Notes: a model not told the origin generated them from the letters alone. 64,000 nt of DNA from Sulfurisphaera ohwakuensis (GCF_009729055.1 NZ_CP045484.1:2216872-2280871), one strand, 5' to 3'; positions 41,656 to 51,701 are shown, counted from the first letter of the stretch. Made by a program: numbers and translations.

Positions 41656-42388
41656 CAACATCCTAGAAGCCTTGCCTTTTTAAGGCGAGAATAGTTAGCC
41701 CCCTTATATTCATATACCCCTTTGTTGAAACATTTTTTAGTGATGTTAGTGACGCTCTTCCCAGATCGATTGAGGGCTTAATGGGACTGTGGGAGGAGCA
41801 CCTATTATCTCTCCTCTCTTCCACGGGATCAGAGGCATTCTGTGTTGGATCCCCTATTCTAATCTTGGGGTGGTCTCTGCCCCACTCGACTTCCCACCAA
41901 ATGAGAGATATATAACCCCGAATTGATGGTGACAACAATGAGCCACTTCATAGAGGAACCTATATAGGCCCATGTGGTAACCTTAGCTGACACTACGTTT
42001 GAAATTCAACAGAAAGATTTATTACTGAACGCTCTCACCTCTATGAGGTGTTGAGGAAGAAGATTAAGTAGTATAAAAATTTTGAACAACTGTTTTAGGA
42101 TTCTCAATAATTTATGTGATTCTGAGATAAGAAGAACAACTATTGTGATATTATCCTAACTTATTTTAATATTTAAATGCAGATTAACTGTATTTTCCTT
42201 TTGTTACGTGTATAAGATTGTATAATAGCCATCATTAAATAAAGGAAGAAAATTCTTAATAATAACATTTTTCTATATTTCTATTGAAGAGTCCATATAT
42301 TAGCTCGTCATTTATACAACTAAAATCAAATTAGTATTTAGTAGTTATTCTAAATAAGATATTTAATCTACTATCCAAAATCTCTTTT
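41652..42388. other. 737-bp region without a gene: transposon relic plus AT-rich spacer
   Basis: The left half (to about 42050) is GC-richer and is interpreted as a degenerate IS200/IS605-related copy, described separately. From 42060 to 42388 the sequence is AT-rich with no frame or structure that I can assign, apart from the sod promoter (ATATTTAATC at 42358-42367). Confidence 0.6.
41670..42050 (+). mobile_element. Degenerate, gene-less IS200/IS605-related copy
   Basis: The sequence from 41670 repeats the left end of the adjacent TnpB element: CCTTGCC-TTTTTAA-GGCGAG, then ATAGTTAGCCCCCTT (compare ATGGATAGCCCCCTT at 40364-40378), then TTTGTTGAAACATTTTTTA (compare TTTGTAGAAATATTTTTTA at 40377-40395). 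The far end has CACCTC-TAT-GAGGTG (42036-42050), a right-end-like hairpin preceded by GCTCT. The interior of about 300 bp has short frames on both strands but nothing like TnpB. Probably a miniature or internally deleted element. Confidence 0.5.
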
Positions 42389-43024
42389 ATGGCAATACAA
42401 ATACAATTCAAAAAGTACGAATTACCTCCACTACCATATAAGGTAGATGCATTAGAACCATATATAAGTAAAGATATTATAGATGTTCATTATAATGGAC
42501 ATCATAAAGGCTATGTCAACGGTGCAAACTCATTTTTAGAGAGGCTAGAGAAGATAATTAGAGGTGAAATCACTTCTGGACAATATGATATACAAGGGTT
42601 ATTAAGAGGACTAGTATTCAATATTAATGGACATAAGCTTCATGCATTGTACTGGCAGAACATGGCTCCAGCTGGTAAGGGTGGAGGAAAACCTGGTGGT
42701 GCTTTAGCAGATTTGATAGATAAACAGTATGGTAGTTTTGATAAATTCAAGCAGTTATTCACAGAAGCAGCTAATAGCTTACCAGGTACTGGTTGGACAG
42801 TCTTGTATTATGACACGGAGTCCGGTAATTTAGAAATAATGACATTCGAGAACCATTTCCAGAACCATATAGCTGAATTACCAATAATATTGATATTAGA
42901 TGAGTTTGAGCACGCGTATTACTTACAGTATAAGAATAAGAGAGCTGATTATGTGAACGCATGGTGGAATTTAGTAAATTGGGATGAAGCAGATAAAAAA
43001 TTGCAGAAATATCTTAATAAGTAA
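42389..43024 (+). CDS. sod: Superoxide dismutase (Fe/Mn family)
   Basis: A 211-residue enzyme that dismutates superoxide. Metal ligands H34 (DVHYNGHH), H85 (KLHALYW), D171 and H175 ([12 protein letters not shown]) are all present. Length and the N-terminal [13 protein letters not shown] match the Sulfolobus iron SOD. ATATTTAATC about 26 bp before ATG 42389 supports a leaderless mRNA. Monocistronic. Confidence 0.97.
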   Translation: MAIQIQFKKYELPPLPYKVDALEPYISKDIIDVHYNGHHKGYVNGANSFLERLEKIIRGEITSGQYDIQGLLRGLVFNINGHKLHALYWQNMAPAGKGGGKPGGALADLIDKQYGSFDKFKQLFTEAANSLPGTGWTVLYYDTESGNLEIMTFENHFQNHIAELPIILILDEFEHAYYLQYKNKRADYVNAWWNLVNWDEADKKLQKYLNK

Positions 43025-43053
43025 TTTTTTTATCTTTGTATCCTATATTTCTT

Positions 43054-44127
43054 ATGGTCTCAGCTATAGTATTAGCTGGAGGATATGCAACTAGATTAAG
43101 ACCTTTAAGTCTCACAAAACCTAAAGCTCTTTTACCCATTTTGGATAAGCCTCTTTTGGATTATATTTTAGATTCATTAGAAATAGCTGGAATAAATGAG
43201 GTATATTTATCCCTTCGTGTTATGGCAGATAAAATTTTGTCTCATATTGAAGGTGAAAATAGAAAAGTAATTCCAGTAATAGAGAAAGAGAGACTAGGAG
43301 ATGCAGGACCATTAAAATTGATCTCACAAAGATATAATCTATCTGATGATGTTCTTGTAATATACGGGGATATTTATAATGAATTGGATATAAAATCATT
43401 ACTTAGATTTCACGAAAAAGAAGGTTGTGATGCAACTATAGTAGGAAAACCTGTAGAAGATCCTAGAAGATATGGTGTTTTAATAACGGAGGGAGAACGC
43501 TTAGTACAAATAATAGAAAAACCAAAGAATCCAGTATCTAATCTTATAAATGCTGGTATATATGTATTTAAGAAAAAAGTATTAGAAAAAATAGATGGAC
43601 AAAGTATAGCTAAGAATTTTTTACCAAAACTTCTATCTGATAATACTTGTATAGCTGTTTATAAATATGATGGATTATGGATGGATATTGGAGTACCATC
43701 AGATTACATAAGAATAAATTTACAACTTTTATCTTTAAAATATCCTAAGGGATATATTAATGAAGAAGCAAAAGTAAGTGAAAAAGTTAACCTAATTCCA
43801 CCTTATTATATAAGTAGTGGCGTAAATATAAGTGAGGACTCATTCATATTTAATAGTATTATTGGTAAGAATACGTCCATTGGTAATGGTGTTTATATAG
43901 ACCAAAGTATATTAATGGAAGATGTTAAAGTCGATAGTTTTAGTTATATTAGAGATAGTATCTTAGGTGATAAAGATAATTTAGGAAAATGGGTTAGATT
44001 AGATTCAGTTATTTTGGGTGATGAGGTAGTAATATATGATGGTGTATTTGTAAATAGAGATACAATAATTTTACCCTATAAAGAAGTTAATGAGTCCGTA
44101 TACGATAAGGGAAAAATAATATTGTGA
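43054..44127 (+). CDS. Sugar-phosphate nucleotidyltransferase, mannose-1-P guanylyltransferase-like
   Basis: A protein of about 357 residues. The N-terminal nucleotidyltransferase domain starts SAIVLAGGYATRLRPLSLTKPKALLP, with VIYGDIYNE as metal site and IIEKPKNP and GLWMDIGVPSDY as sugar-binding segments. Residues about 235-357 form a left-handed beta-helix of hexapeptide repeats. The WMDIG motif fits GDP-mannose pyrophosphorylases, but thymidylyl/uridylyl specificity is not excluded. An in-frame TTG is at 43036; ATG 43054 is preferred since AATTTTTTTA sits about 27 bp before it. Confidence 0.9.
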   Translation: MVSAIVLAGGYATRLRPLSLTKPKALLPILDKPLLDYILDSLEIAGINEVYLSLRVMADKILSHIEGENRKVIPVIEKERLGDAGPLKLISQRYNLSDDVLVIYGDIYNELDIKSLLRFHEKEGCDATIVGKPVEDPRRYGVLITEGERLVQIIEKPKNPVSNLINAGIYVFKKKVLEKIDGQSIAKNFLPKLLSDNTCIAVYKYDGLWMDIGVPSDYIRINLQLLSLKYPKGYINEEAKVSEKVNLIPPYYISSGVNISEDSFIFNSIIGKNTSIGNGVYIDQSILMEDVKVDSFSYIRDSILGDKDNLGKWVRLDSVILGDEVVIYDGVFVNRDTIILPYKEVNESVYDKGKIIL

Positions 44128-44163
44128 CTCTACTCTCTTCTTTTAATACTCTAGAGATATTAT

Positions 44164-44796
44164 GTGAGAAAACTTCTGCTATCACTATTAATCATTTTAA
44201 TATTTGTAGTATTATCTACCACGGTAACTAATAGTTATGTATTAAAGATAATTATTAAAGGACCCGTGGAAGTCTTAGTAATTACCAATGACTCATCGAT
44301 TTTCCTACATAATTCTACTCTCCTAACTTTTAATAGAAGTGTAATAATTTCAGTTTCTCCTTTAAATCCAGGTTACTATGTGGAGATAAATGGGACAAGG
44401 TACATCGAATACACTAGAGCTATAAATAGTTCTGAAACACTTAATATTACAGCCATACCAGAATTTGTAAAAGTTTCTTTAAATCTTAATGGATCTGGAA
44501 ATATTAGAGTAACTTTTAGTAATGGGTCTTCGATTATAATGAATAAATCAACAGAGTTTTATGCTTTAAATAATTCTCTTCTTTATATTTACTCATCAAA
44601 AACTATGTTTATTAACAATATTACTACAAATTTTTATATTCTAGCTCTTAATAATAATATAACGTTAAATATAACTTTCCTTAATGATAAAAGCTCAAGT
44701 GCGGATAACGTATCTAATTCTCAGGGATTTATTGGTATAGGACTTGGTTTAATAGCTTTATCATTCTATTTGTTTCTTAAAAAGAGACAACAATAA
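44164..44796 (+). CDS. Small cell-surface glycoprotein with two membrane segments
   Basis: A 210-residue protein: N-terminal signal/anchor at 4-23, an extracellular beta-rich region with about fifteen N-X-S/T sequons, and a C-terminal helix at about 188-205 followed by KKRQQ, a typical stop-transfer. Start GTG at 44164. No family recognised. Confidence 0.72.
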   Translation: MRKLLLSLLIILIFVVLSTTVTNSYVLKIIIKGPVEVLVITNDSSIFLHNSTLLTFNRSVIISVSPLNPGYYVEINGTRYIEYTRAINSSETLNITAIPEFVKVSLNLNGSGNIRVTFSNGSSIIMNKSTEFYALNNSLLYIYSSKTMFINNITTNFYILALNNNITLNITFLNDKSSSADNVSNSQGFIGIGLGLIALSFYLFLKKRQQ

Positions 44797-44830
44797 TCCA
44801 AATAAATTTATTCTAATACATCATTAAAAT

Positions 44831-46717
44831 ATGTTAATGAATAGATTAAAAGAAAGTAAAAGTGCATTTCTTTTACAAGCTGTGAATAGTCCTATTGATT
44901 GGTATCCTTGGGGAGAGGAAGCTTTTGAGAGAGCTAAAAAAGAAGATAAACCAGTACTGGTTGATGTTGGTGCTTCTTGGTGTCACTGGTGTCATGTAAT
45001 GGACGAAGAAACTTATAACGATCCAGAAGTCGTGAAAATAATAAATGAAAATTTTGTTGCGATAAAAGTAGATAGGGATGAACTTCCAGATTTAGATAGA
45101 GAGCTACAAAATCTAGTAAGCGCAATCACCGGAGAATCTGGTTGGCCATTAACAGTATTTATGACACCAGATAAGAAAGTGTTTTTCGGAGGAACTTATT
45201 TCCCTCCAGAAGATAGATACGGAAGAATTGGTTTTAAGAGACTTTTAAGAGAAATTCTGAGAGTATGGAAAGAAGATAGAGAAAAGATATTAGAAGTTGT
45301 TAAGGCTACTTCATCTTTGAAACTGCAATTTAATACTATGACTCCAGAATGGGAAGTAATAGAAAACTCTATTTCAAGTATTGTTTCTGTTTATGATTTC
45401 GAGAATGGTGGACTTCAAGGAGAAATGAAATTTCCGCATCCCACAGTAGATGAGCTTTTACTAGGTTACTCTTTTTATACTGGTAGTGATACGGAAAGAA
45501 AGCTTTCTCTCTTTACTTTGAAGAAAATGTTCTATGGAGGAATATTCGACCAAGTTGGTGGTGGTTTTCACAGATATACGGTGGACAACGAATGGTATGT
45601 TCCTCATTTTGAAAAATTACTTATAGATAATGCTGAGCTTTTATTAGACTATTTACAAGCATACCAACTAACACAAGATTCAGACATATACGACTGTTTG
45701 AGACTTATGTATAATTTTCTTGTTAGAGATATGAAAATTGAAGGAGGTTTTGCAAACAGTCTTGACGCTGATTCTGAAGGTATAGAGGGTTATTATTATA
45801 CATGGACTGAAGGAGAATTTTCTGATGCGTTAAAAGGTGAAGATATTGATTTTTGGTTGAAATTCTTTAATTTAAAGCTAGGTAAAGAGGTAGAAGGAAG
45901 AAAAGTCTTAAGGAGGACTATAGACTCCAGAGATCTTGCAAAATATTATTCTGTGGAAAAATTAAACGAAATAAGGAATAAACTTCTAGAGTATAGAGAG
46001 AAGAATAGGAAAAAGCCTTTTAGGGACGAGAATTTATATACCTATCCTAATTCTAGGGTAGCAGAAGCTTTACTATATACTTATCCAATACTAAAAGCTG
46101 GATTAAATGATGCATTAGAAATTGTAAGTAAGTTAAGCAAGAACATTACAAGAAGACTTGAAGGAGGCAAAGAAGGATTACTGGAAGACTATGCGTCATC
46201 TACTTTAGCACTAATAGCTGCTTATGAGGTAACTGGAAATGATAAGTATAAAGATATGGCTTTATCCCTTTCACAAACACTAAAAGATAAAGAGGGTTAT
46301 GTGCTCGATTCCCCTAATGAGTCACCAGAATCATTAAGGCTGAAAGCTCTCATTAAGCTCTCTCAAATAACGGAGGAAAAAATAGACGTAAAAATTTATG
46401 AAAGTTCTCCTGCTTTTACTTCTGGTGTTTTGTTTAGTGTAATGAGCTTTCTTAAAGGAGTAGCCCATATAGTTATTGTAGATGAAAAGGATGGCAAAGC
46501 TGAAGGGTTACATGATACAGCTTTAACCTTATATTATCCGATGAAGGTTGTAGAATTAATAGATGATTCAAAGAAAGACTACCTCCCGTCATATATGCGT
46601 TCTATGATAAATTATAATAAAGGGATAAGTAGAGCCTTTGTATGTATAGGAAATAAATGTAGTATGCCTATAATATCTGGGGATAAATTAAAAACATACC
46701 TAGGTGGGGTAAGATGA
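44831..46717 (+). CDS. DUF255 / YyaL-type thioredoxin-domain protein
   Basis: A 628-residue protein of the family containing bacterial YyaL and human SPATA20. The N-terminal thioredoxin fold has [13 protein letters not shown] with the CxxC at C51/C54 and cis-Pro region GWPLTVF. The rest is an alpha/alpha barrel like that of N-acylglucosamine epimerases ([36 protein letters not shown]). ATG 44831 or 44837. Cellular role is not established for the family. It overlaps the SDR gene by ATGA. Confidence 0.92.
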   Translation: MLMNRLKESKSAFLLQAVNSPIDWYPWGEEAFERAKKEDKPVLVDVGASWCHWCHVMDEETYNDPEVVKIINENFVAIKVDRDELPDLDRELQNLVSAITGESGWPLTVFMTPDKKVFFGGTYFPPEDRYGRIGFKRLLREILRVWKEDREKILEVVKATSSLKLQFNTMTPEWEVIENSISSIVSVYDFENGGLQGEMKFPHPTVDELLLGYSFYTGSDTERKLSLFTLKKMFYGGIFDQVGGGFHRYTVDNEWYVPHFEKLLIDNAELLLDYLQAYQLTQDSDIYDCLRLMYNFLVRDMKIEGGFANSLDADSEGIEGYYYTWTEGEFSDALKGEDIDFWLKFFNLKLGKEVEGRKVLRRTIDSRDLAKYYSVEKLNEIRNKLLEYREKNRKKPFRDENLYTYPNSRVAEALLYTYPILKAGLNDALEIVSKLSKNITRRLEGGKEGLLEDYASSTLALIAAYEVTGNDKYKDMALSLSQTLKDKEGYVLDSPNESPESLRLKALIKLSQITEEKIDVKIYESSPAFTSGVLFSVMSFLKGVAHIVIVDEKDGKAEGLHDTALTLYYPMKVVELIDDSKKDYLPSYMRSMINYNKGISRAFVCIGNKCSMPIISGDKLKTYLGGVR

Positions 46718-47421
46718 GACTAAAAGGAAGACGCGTATTAATTGTTGGAGTGAGCAAAGGATTAGGCTATGCTCTTGCATACTTTCTACTTAAGGAGGGA
46801 GCCAGTGTTATAATTAATTCTCGTAATGAAGAGAAACTAAAAGAAATAAAGAAGAGTCTAGAGAGTATAGGTGAGATAACTTATGTTGTCGGAGATGTAT
46901 CAACGCTGGAAAAGGCTAGGGAAGTTGTTGAAAAGGCTGGTAATTTTACTGACTTAGTTGTAACTGTTGGAGGTTACATAGAAGACACTGTAGAAGATTT
47001 AAAAGGTTTAGATGAGATGATAAATAGCCATATTAAAATTCCTTTATATGTTATACATTCTTCCTTAAATAAATTAAAAGAAGGTTCAACTATAGTCTTA
47101 GTCTCAGCAATTAGGGGTATTTATACAGCTTATCCTACACAACTTTCTTATGCTGTTGGAAAGGCAGGTTTAGCTAAAGAAGTTGAAATTTTAGCATCTG
47201 AATTGCTGAGTAGAGGAATTAGGGTTGTAGGAATTGCTCCAAGTTTTATAGATGGAGACTTTGTACCAGATAGGGACTGGAAGAAATTGAGGAAGCTTGG
47301 CGATTTTAAAGCTCCTCCCGAAGATTTTGCAAGGGTTATCGTTTGGTTATTAACTGAAGAGGCTGAATGGGTTAATGGTGTTGTTATACCAGTAGATGGT
47401 GGTGCTAGACTAAAATTATAA
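46714..47421 (+). CDS. SDR-family oxidoreductase
   Basis: A 235-residue short-chain dehydrogenase/reductase. The Rossmann motif is GVSKGLG (12-18). The catalytic Ser lies in LVSAIRG and the Tyr-Lys pair in SYAVGKAG. C-terminal [13 protein letters not shown] is typical. Substrate unknown. Its start overlaps the preceding gene by 4 bp, and its 3' end overlaps the convergent Cdc48-N-like gene by 17 bp. Confidence 0.92.
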   Translation: MRLKGRRVLIVGVSKGLGYALAYFLLKEGASVIINSRNEEKLKEIKKSLESIGEITYVVGDVSTLEKAREVVEKAGNFTDLVVTVGGYIEDTVEDLKGLDEMINSHIKIPLYVIHSSLNKLKEGSTIVLVSAIRGIYTAYPTQLSYAVGKAGLAKEVEILASELLSRGIRVVGIAPSFIDGDFVPDRDWKKLRKLGDFKAPPEDFARVIVWLLTEEAEWVNGVVIPVDGGARLKL

Positions 47422-47839
47422 GTGTAGATTTTCCGATAAAACCAAGTTGATTATCTACCTTTTTTATTTCGATCTCTATTTTACCATGTATAAATGGGAT
47501 AAAAATTTTCTCCCCTTCATATATAGGTTGTTGAAATAAAATTTTCCTTATATAATCTTCTAATCCATCTATTCTTAAAGGCGTTTTTATAACTACTTCT
47601 CTAGACTCTTCTATCTTCTTTGGTTCAACCTCAGCTTCATCTTCCCCTGATATAAAAAGTCTACTAATTCCTATCTCGTTATCATCAATTTTATTACTGA
47701 CACCTACTTTGAGTACGATCTCCTTGGTTTTAGTTATAATCCTTGCATAATCTCCTAGATACTCCGCGTTCTTTTTTGAAACTACTGCATACCTCTTTCC
47801 TTTATATGGTGAGGGGGGCGGTACAATCTTTAATTTCAT
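47405..47839 (-). CDS. Stand-alone Cdc48/VAT N-domain-like protein
   Basis: A 144-residue protein. The N-terminal part (YAVVSKKNAEYLGDYARIIT) looks like the double-psi barrel half of the Cdc48/VAT N domain. The C-terminal part has the order expected of the second half: ISREVVIKTPLRIDGLEDYIRKILFQQPIYEG, then EKIFIPFIHGKIEIEIKKVD, similar to the LRGRPVVEGDVIPI-and-barrel pattern. There is no AAA ATPase domain here. The frame extends to 47887, but ATG 47839 is about 27 bp after TTTAAAAC, so it is the likely start. It might be an adaptor that competes for Cdc48 substrates. Confidence 0.5.
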   Translation of the reverse strand: MKLKIVPPPSPYKGKRYAVVSKKNAEYLGDYARIITKTKEIVLKVGVSNKIDDNEIGISRLFISGEDEAEVEPKKIEESREVVIKTPLRIDGLEDYIRKILFQQPIYEGEKIFIPFIHGKIEIEIKKVDNQLGFIGKSTLIILV

Positions 47840-47908
47840 CAATTTAATATTAGAATTCAAAGTTTTAAATTCAAACAATATTAACAATCATATTATATTC
47901 TGTACCTA

Positions 47909-48541
47909 ATGAGTGAAGTTAGTTTTCATTTTAAGTGTAATCAAGACTCTATATTATTCAATTGCAACTATAAACTCTACAGTATGGAGTATAGCAAGTT
48001 AAATAATGACATAATAATTAGACTTAATTCACCTAAATTCAGGGTTAGCTTTGAGAAAGGAAAATTCTTTGATATGCACAATTTGCTAGTAAAAAAAGGC
48101 GTTGAAGGAGAGGAAAAAATAAAGCCTATAGTTAGAGAATTTTCTGAAATTATGAAGGAAGGTATAGCTCAATTTTCTCTTCAAAATAATTTACCTCTTT
48201 CAATTCTCATGAAATTCTTAGATGAAATGCAAGATATTTATCTAGATCCTAGAAAATATCTTGATTTTGAAGTTATAAGTATATTAATAGATGTTAATAA
48301 AGAATTTATGAAAGATAAACCCGGATTTACTACTAATAGAAAAATAACTATGGAATTGCAATCACAAAAGGGTTGTGCTAAAGTTATCATACCAGAAGAT
48401 GGAAATATATCTCATTTCTACTCTCTAGACTGTAAAGAGTGGATTGAAGATTTTTCGATGTATAGAAATTTACTCTACTCTCTTCATCCAACAATTAGCG
48501 AAATAAATGAAATAGTCAATTTCATGAAAAAAGTTATTTAA
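47909..48541 (+). CDS. Unknown protein upstream of nucS
   Basis: A 210-residue soluble protein with no recognised motif. Residues 1-50 are beta-rich with three cysteines (C10, C19 and C166 further on), residues 60-140 mostly helical. It is followed after 21 bp by nucS, and AATATTAA at 47876-47883 is a plausible TATA. Coding is supported by length, context and codon use. Confidence 0.75.
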   Translation: MSEVSFHFKCNQDSILFNCNYKLYSMEYSKLNNDIIIRLNSPKFRVSFEKGKFFDMHNLLVKKGVEGEEKIKPIVREFSEIMKEGIAQFSLQNNLPLSILMKFLDEMQDIYLDPRKYLDFEVISILIDVNKEFMKDKPGFTTNRKITMELQSQKGCAKVIIPEDGNISHFYSLDCKEWIEDFSMYRNLLYSLHPTISEINEIVNFMKKVI

Positions 48542-48562
48542 GCAATTTCCCCTAGTATTACT

Positions 48563-49321
48563 GTGACTCAAGTATTACTAAATCCTAGTTTGGAGGAAGC
48601 ATATCATTTTCTTGTTAAAAACATGTATAACAATCTTATAACGTTGTTTGGTGATTGCGAAATTCAATACGAAGGAAGAGCTTATTCTCATGCTTCTCTC
48701 GCTTCTAGGCTAATAATAATTAAGGTTGATGGCAGTGTAATTGTTCATGAACACACTAAAAGGGAACCAATAAATTGGCAACCTCCTGGTAGTGTAATAG
48801 TCGTGAGAAAAGAGTCTGGAGTATTAAGTGTAGAGTCTATAAGAAAGAGACCAAAAGAGAGACTATATATTATTCTTAGAAGACTCTATTATCTTACCTC
48901 TGCTGAAGTAAATAGCGGTAATTTCGATATTAAAGGAACAGAGAAAGATATAGTAGACTTAGTACTGGAAAATCCTAATTTAATAGAAGAAGGATTTAAA
49001 CCCATACAGAGAGAATATAGAATACCTTATGGTATAGTTGATCTTTTTGGATATGATAAGTTTGGAACGCCTTTTGTATTAGAGTTCAAGAGGAGTAAGG
49101 CAACACTTCAAGCGGTTTCTCAACTTCACAGATACTACATGTTCTTTTTGGAGAGTTATGGAAAGGCAAGAGGTGCGCTAGTATCTCCCGGTATATCTGA
49201 AAAAGCTTTAAATCTGATTGAGAAGTTAGGATTAGAGTATATTGATGCTAATAGAATTTTTGATTCCATTACCAATTCTAGCAGATATACTATTAGTATA
49301 TCAAATATACAAAGAAGTTGA
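48563..49321 (+). CDS. nucS: NucS/EndoMS mismatch endonuclease
   Basis: A 252-residue endonuclease of the archaeal/actinobacterial noncanonical mismatch repair pathway, which makes double-strand breaks at mismatches and binds PCNA. The C-terminal RecB-like nuclease has E127, D160 (YGIVDLFGYD), E174 and K176 (VLEFKRSK) and Q187 (AVSQLHRY). The N-terminal dimerisation/DNA-binding domain is complete. Start GTG at 48563. Its 3' end overlaps the glycosyltransferase gene by 77 bp in another frame. Confidence 0.95.
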   Translation: MTQVLLNPSLEEAYHFLVKNMYNNLITLFGDCEIQYEGRAYSHASLASRLIIIKVDGSVIVHEHTKREPINWQPPGSVIVVRKESGVLSVESIRKRPKERLYIILRRLYYLTSAEVNSGNFDIKGTEKDIVDLVLENPNLIEEGFKPIQREYRIPYGIVDLFGYDKFGTPFVLEFKRSKATLQAVSQLHRYYMFFLESYGKARGALVSPGISEKALNLIEKLGLEYIDANRIFDSITNSSRYTISISNIQRS

Positions 49322-50261
49322 GCTAAAGAAAATTAACGGTGACTTTAATGGGTTCGCATCAGTAATTATACCAATCAAAGGATTAGATGTTAATCTTGAA
49401 GAAAATATAAAATCCCTCTTAGCGCAAGATTATCCCCGTTACGAAGTTATATATGTAGTTGATGATTATGAGGATCCTTCAGTACCTATTCTTAAAAAAT
49501 ATAGTGTGAAAATAATAAAGAGTGAAGATGTATGTAGTTTATGTAGCGGAAAAATAAAGGCACAATTAACTGGCCTTAGATATGCTTCAGGCAATATCAT
49601 AGTATTCGCTGATTCAGATACATGGTATCCAAGCTATTGGCTTAAGGAGCTTGTGAAACCTTTATCTAATTTTGTAGCTACAACAGTTTTCTCATGGCCT
49701 AAACCATATAAACTAACTTTAAGAAATTTCATAAGGGCAGGGTTTTGGACTTTTGGTTTTGAGTCACAAGCCGTTGGAGGTACATTCCTTTGGGGAGGTA
49801 GTATGGCGTTCAGAAGAGATTTCTTCGATAAATATGTTATTGAAGAGCTCAGTAAGAACTGGTGCGATGATTGCACCTTAACAAGAATTGCAAAGGAGAG
49901 AGGAAATATAGGATTTATAATTAATGCTGTTCCGCTCAATATATTTGATGAAAGAAATTTAATAAAATGGTCAGAACGTCAGATGATAACTGTATATATG
50001 TATTCAAGAAGAGGGTTCCATGCATTTATTCTTCTCTCTGTTTTCATGCTAGTTTTTCTTATTTTATCTTTTTTATCCCCTATCTATAGCACTCCTTTAA
50101 TACTATGGGTTCTAAAAAATATTATAAGGGGTTATCGTACAGGATATTATATTATTCCTGCAATAGCATCATTATTTGCTATTTTCTATGCTCTTATTCT
50201 TACTCCTTTTGCGTTAAGACAAAAATATATATTTTGGCGAGGAAATAAATATAAAGTGTGA
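49245..50261 (+). CDS. Family 2 glycosyltransferase, membrane-bound
   Basis: A protein of about 338 residues. One N-terminal helix precedes the GT-A domain: SVIIPIKGLDVNLEENIKSLL, VIYVVDDYEDPS, and the DxD motif in FADSDTWYP. WCDDCTLTRIAKERG gives the catalytic acid, and an RxxRW-like SERQMI follows. Three or four C-terminal helices follow, as in ceramide glucosyltransferase/HpnI-like enzymes. The start lies within nucS (ATG 49245; TTG 49242), an overlap of about 77 bp. A downstream start would remove the N-terminal helix. Probable role: lipid or glycan glycosylation. Confidence 0.85.
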   Translation: MLIEFLIPLPILADILLVYQIYKEVELKKINGDFNGFASVIIPIKGLDVNLEENIKSLLAQDYPRYEVIYVVDDYEDPSVPILKKYSVKIIKSEDVCSLCSGKIKAQLTGLRYASGNIIVFADSDTWYPSYWLKELVKPLSNFVATTVFSWPKPYKLTLRNFIRAGFWTFGFESQAVGGTFLWGGSMAFRRDFFDKYVIEELSKNWCDDCTLTRIAKERGNIGFIINAVPLNIFDERNLIKWSERQMITVYMYSRRGFHAFILLSVFMLVFLILSFLSPIYSTPLILWVLKNIIRGYRTGYYIIPAIASLFAIFYALILTPFALRQKYIFWRGNKYKV

Positions 50262-50641
50262 AATGGAAAAAAATATTAATTATTGGAATTTTCTTACTAT
50301 TGTTCTCTATAGGATTGGGGGATTATCTGCTTACTCTAAATTATAATGAGATTGTATTAAAACCGTACCAATCTACAACTATTTCCCAAGCGGAAGTTTT
50401 AGCTAACGGACCTATACGTGCTCAATCAATTGCTGGAACTTTAGTTGAGGGGACAAACACGTATAGTGTAATTAGCGGACCCGCCGTTCTCATTAATAAT
50501 AATACTAAGCCTATCAGTTTAGTTGTGATTCCAAACAATTTATTGTTAGAAATTGATTATTTACTTATATTGATAAGTTTTGGTATGATACTAATTTCTG
50601 CTCTACTTCTTTTTTACAACAAAGTGGCAAAGAGGAGATAG
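50258..50641 (+). CDS. Small membrane protein with external beta domain
   Basis: A 127-residue protein with an N-terminal helix (6-24), an external segment of about 70 residues and a C-terminal helix (97-118) ending in KVAKRR. Start GTG at 50258 overlaps the glycosyltransferase stop by 4 bp, so it may be a partner of that enzyme. No family recognised. Confidence 0.7.
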   Translation: MKWKKILIIGIFLLLFSIGLGDYLLTLNYNEIVLKPYQSTTISQAEVLANGPIRAQSIAGTLVEGTNTYSVISGPAVLINNNTKPISLVVIPNNLLLEIDYLLILISFGMILISALLLFYNKVAKRR

Positions 50642-50690
50642 TTCTAATAAAAAATTTTTATGGTGAAAGCATCCGTAGTGTAATACGACA

Positions 50691-51038
50691 TTAGATTTTT
50701 CCATTTTCTTTAGCCACTTTTTCTGCAACCTGAAAGAGGTCTGGATACATTTCTTTTAAGCCTCTTTCTAAGGCTTCCTTAGCAGTTCTACTCATTTTGA
50801 ACCCTGGGACTGTGTTATAAAGGTATTGTAGAACAAGGTATGAAGGATAGCTCCATATACCAATCTTTGGATCTTTATCTATAAATTTTTTCATTATTTC
50901 TTCTATATTATTATTCGAAACTTCATTTGGGTTTGTTGTGATACTTTTATTCTCTTCTACGGTTTTTTCTACTTGTATTTCAGTCTCTTTCTTTTCTTCT
51001 TTTTTCTTTCTACCAAAAATAAGATCTAATTCACTCAA
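50691..51038 (-). CDS. segB: SegB, DNA-binding partner of SegA
   Basis: A 115-residue protein with a basic, disordered N-terminal part (GRKKKEEKKETE) and a C-terminal ribbon-helix-helix-like domain (about 55-110). It matches SegB, the archaea-specific centromere-binding protein of the SegAB chromosome segregation system. Start is TTG at 51038 overlapping the segA stop (TTGA). Order, overlap and size (SegB is about 109 residues in S. solfataricus) support the call. Confidence 0.85.
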   Translation of the reverse strand: MSELDLIFGRKKKEEKKETEIQVEKTVEENKSITTNPNEVSNNNIEEIMKKFIDKDPKIGIWSYPSYLVLQYLYNTVPGFKMSRTAKEALERGLKEMYPDLFQVAEKVAKENGKI

Positions 51039-51700
51039 CTTTCTAACACCAGTTTCGCTAATTCTTCAAAAATTGGTGAGAATTTTAATTTCTTGACTCT
51101 AAACTCTTCATATCTGACTGCTGGAACTCCGAGTCTAGAGGCTTCATAGAAGAGTTTAGAGGGAGGAATAGAAATTTCTACACTCTTCACAGAAGAGAAT
51201 TCAATCTTTACAGCTCTCTTTGACATATTAGTAAAAGCTATGGCTTGTTTTTTCAGAGTAGTAAGTCTAGAGTCTAAATTCTTAGCAGCTTCTATTGATA
51301 AAGGTTGTGGAGTTATTGGGGAAATAATCTTATCAGCTGCTATCATTGCCGAAACTGAAAGCGTACCTAAATTTGGAGGCGTATCTATAACTAAAACATC
51401 ATAAGAATTCGATAATTTCTTTAAATCATTCACTATAGTTTCGATGTCACCATTTAGTTCTAGTTGAAGTAAACCTATATGAGAAGGGAAAACCTCGACG
51501 TTAAATATATTTACACTTTTTTCTCCAAGTTTAAGTTCTTTCTTATCTCTCTTCATACCAAAAGAGATTGTTGCTCCTCCCTCTGGGTCTAAGTCCATTA
51601 AAGCTACGTTATTTTTTATTTTACTAAACGTATAAGCTAAGTTGACCGAGGTTGTAGTTTTTCCTACACCACCTTTTTGGTTAATAACTGTAACTATCAT
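51035..51700 (-). CDS. segA: SegA, ParA-type chromosome segregation ATPase
   Basis: A 221-residue Walker-type ATPase that forms DNA-bound assemblies moving SegB-bound chromosomes. The deviant Walker A is KGGVGKTT (9-16), Walker A' is MDLDPEGGAT, and Walker B is VLVIDTPPNLG. The C-terminal basic stretch would contact nonspecific DNA. Length is as in Sulfolobus SegA. A palindromic site overlaps the region just upstream of the ATG, consistent with autoregulation by SegB. Confidence 0.93.
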   Translation of the reverse strand: MIVTVINQKGGVGKTTTSVNLAYTFSKIKNNVALMDLDPEGGATISFGMKRDKKELKLGEKSVNIFNVEVFPSHIGLLQLELNGDIETIVNDLKKLSNSYDVLVIDTPPNLGTLSVSAMIAADKIISPITPQPLSIEAAKNLDSRLTTLKKQAIAFTNMSKRAVKIEFSSVKSVEISIPPSKLFYEASRLGVPAVRYEEFRVKKLKFSPIFEELAKLVLES

Positions 51701-51701
51701 G

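Noticed and set aside
41663..41938. Minus-strand 91-codon frame in the relic
   Set aside because: The same interval is also open in plus-strand frames and is bounded by transposon-end sequences; no recognisable protein, so I treat it as part of the relic.
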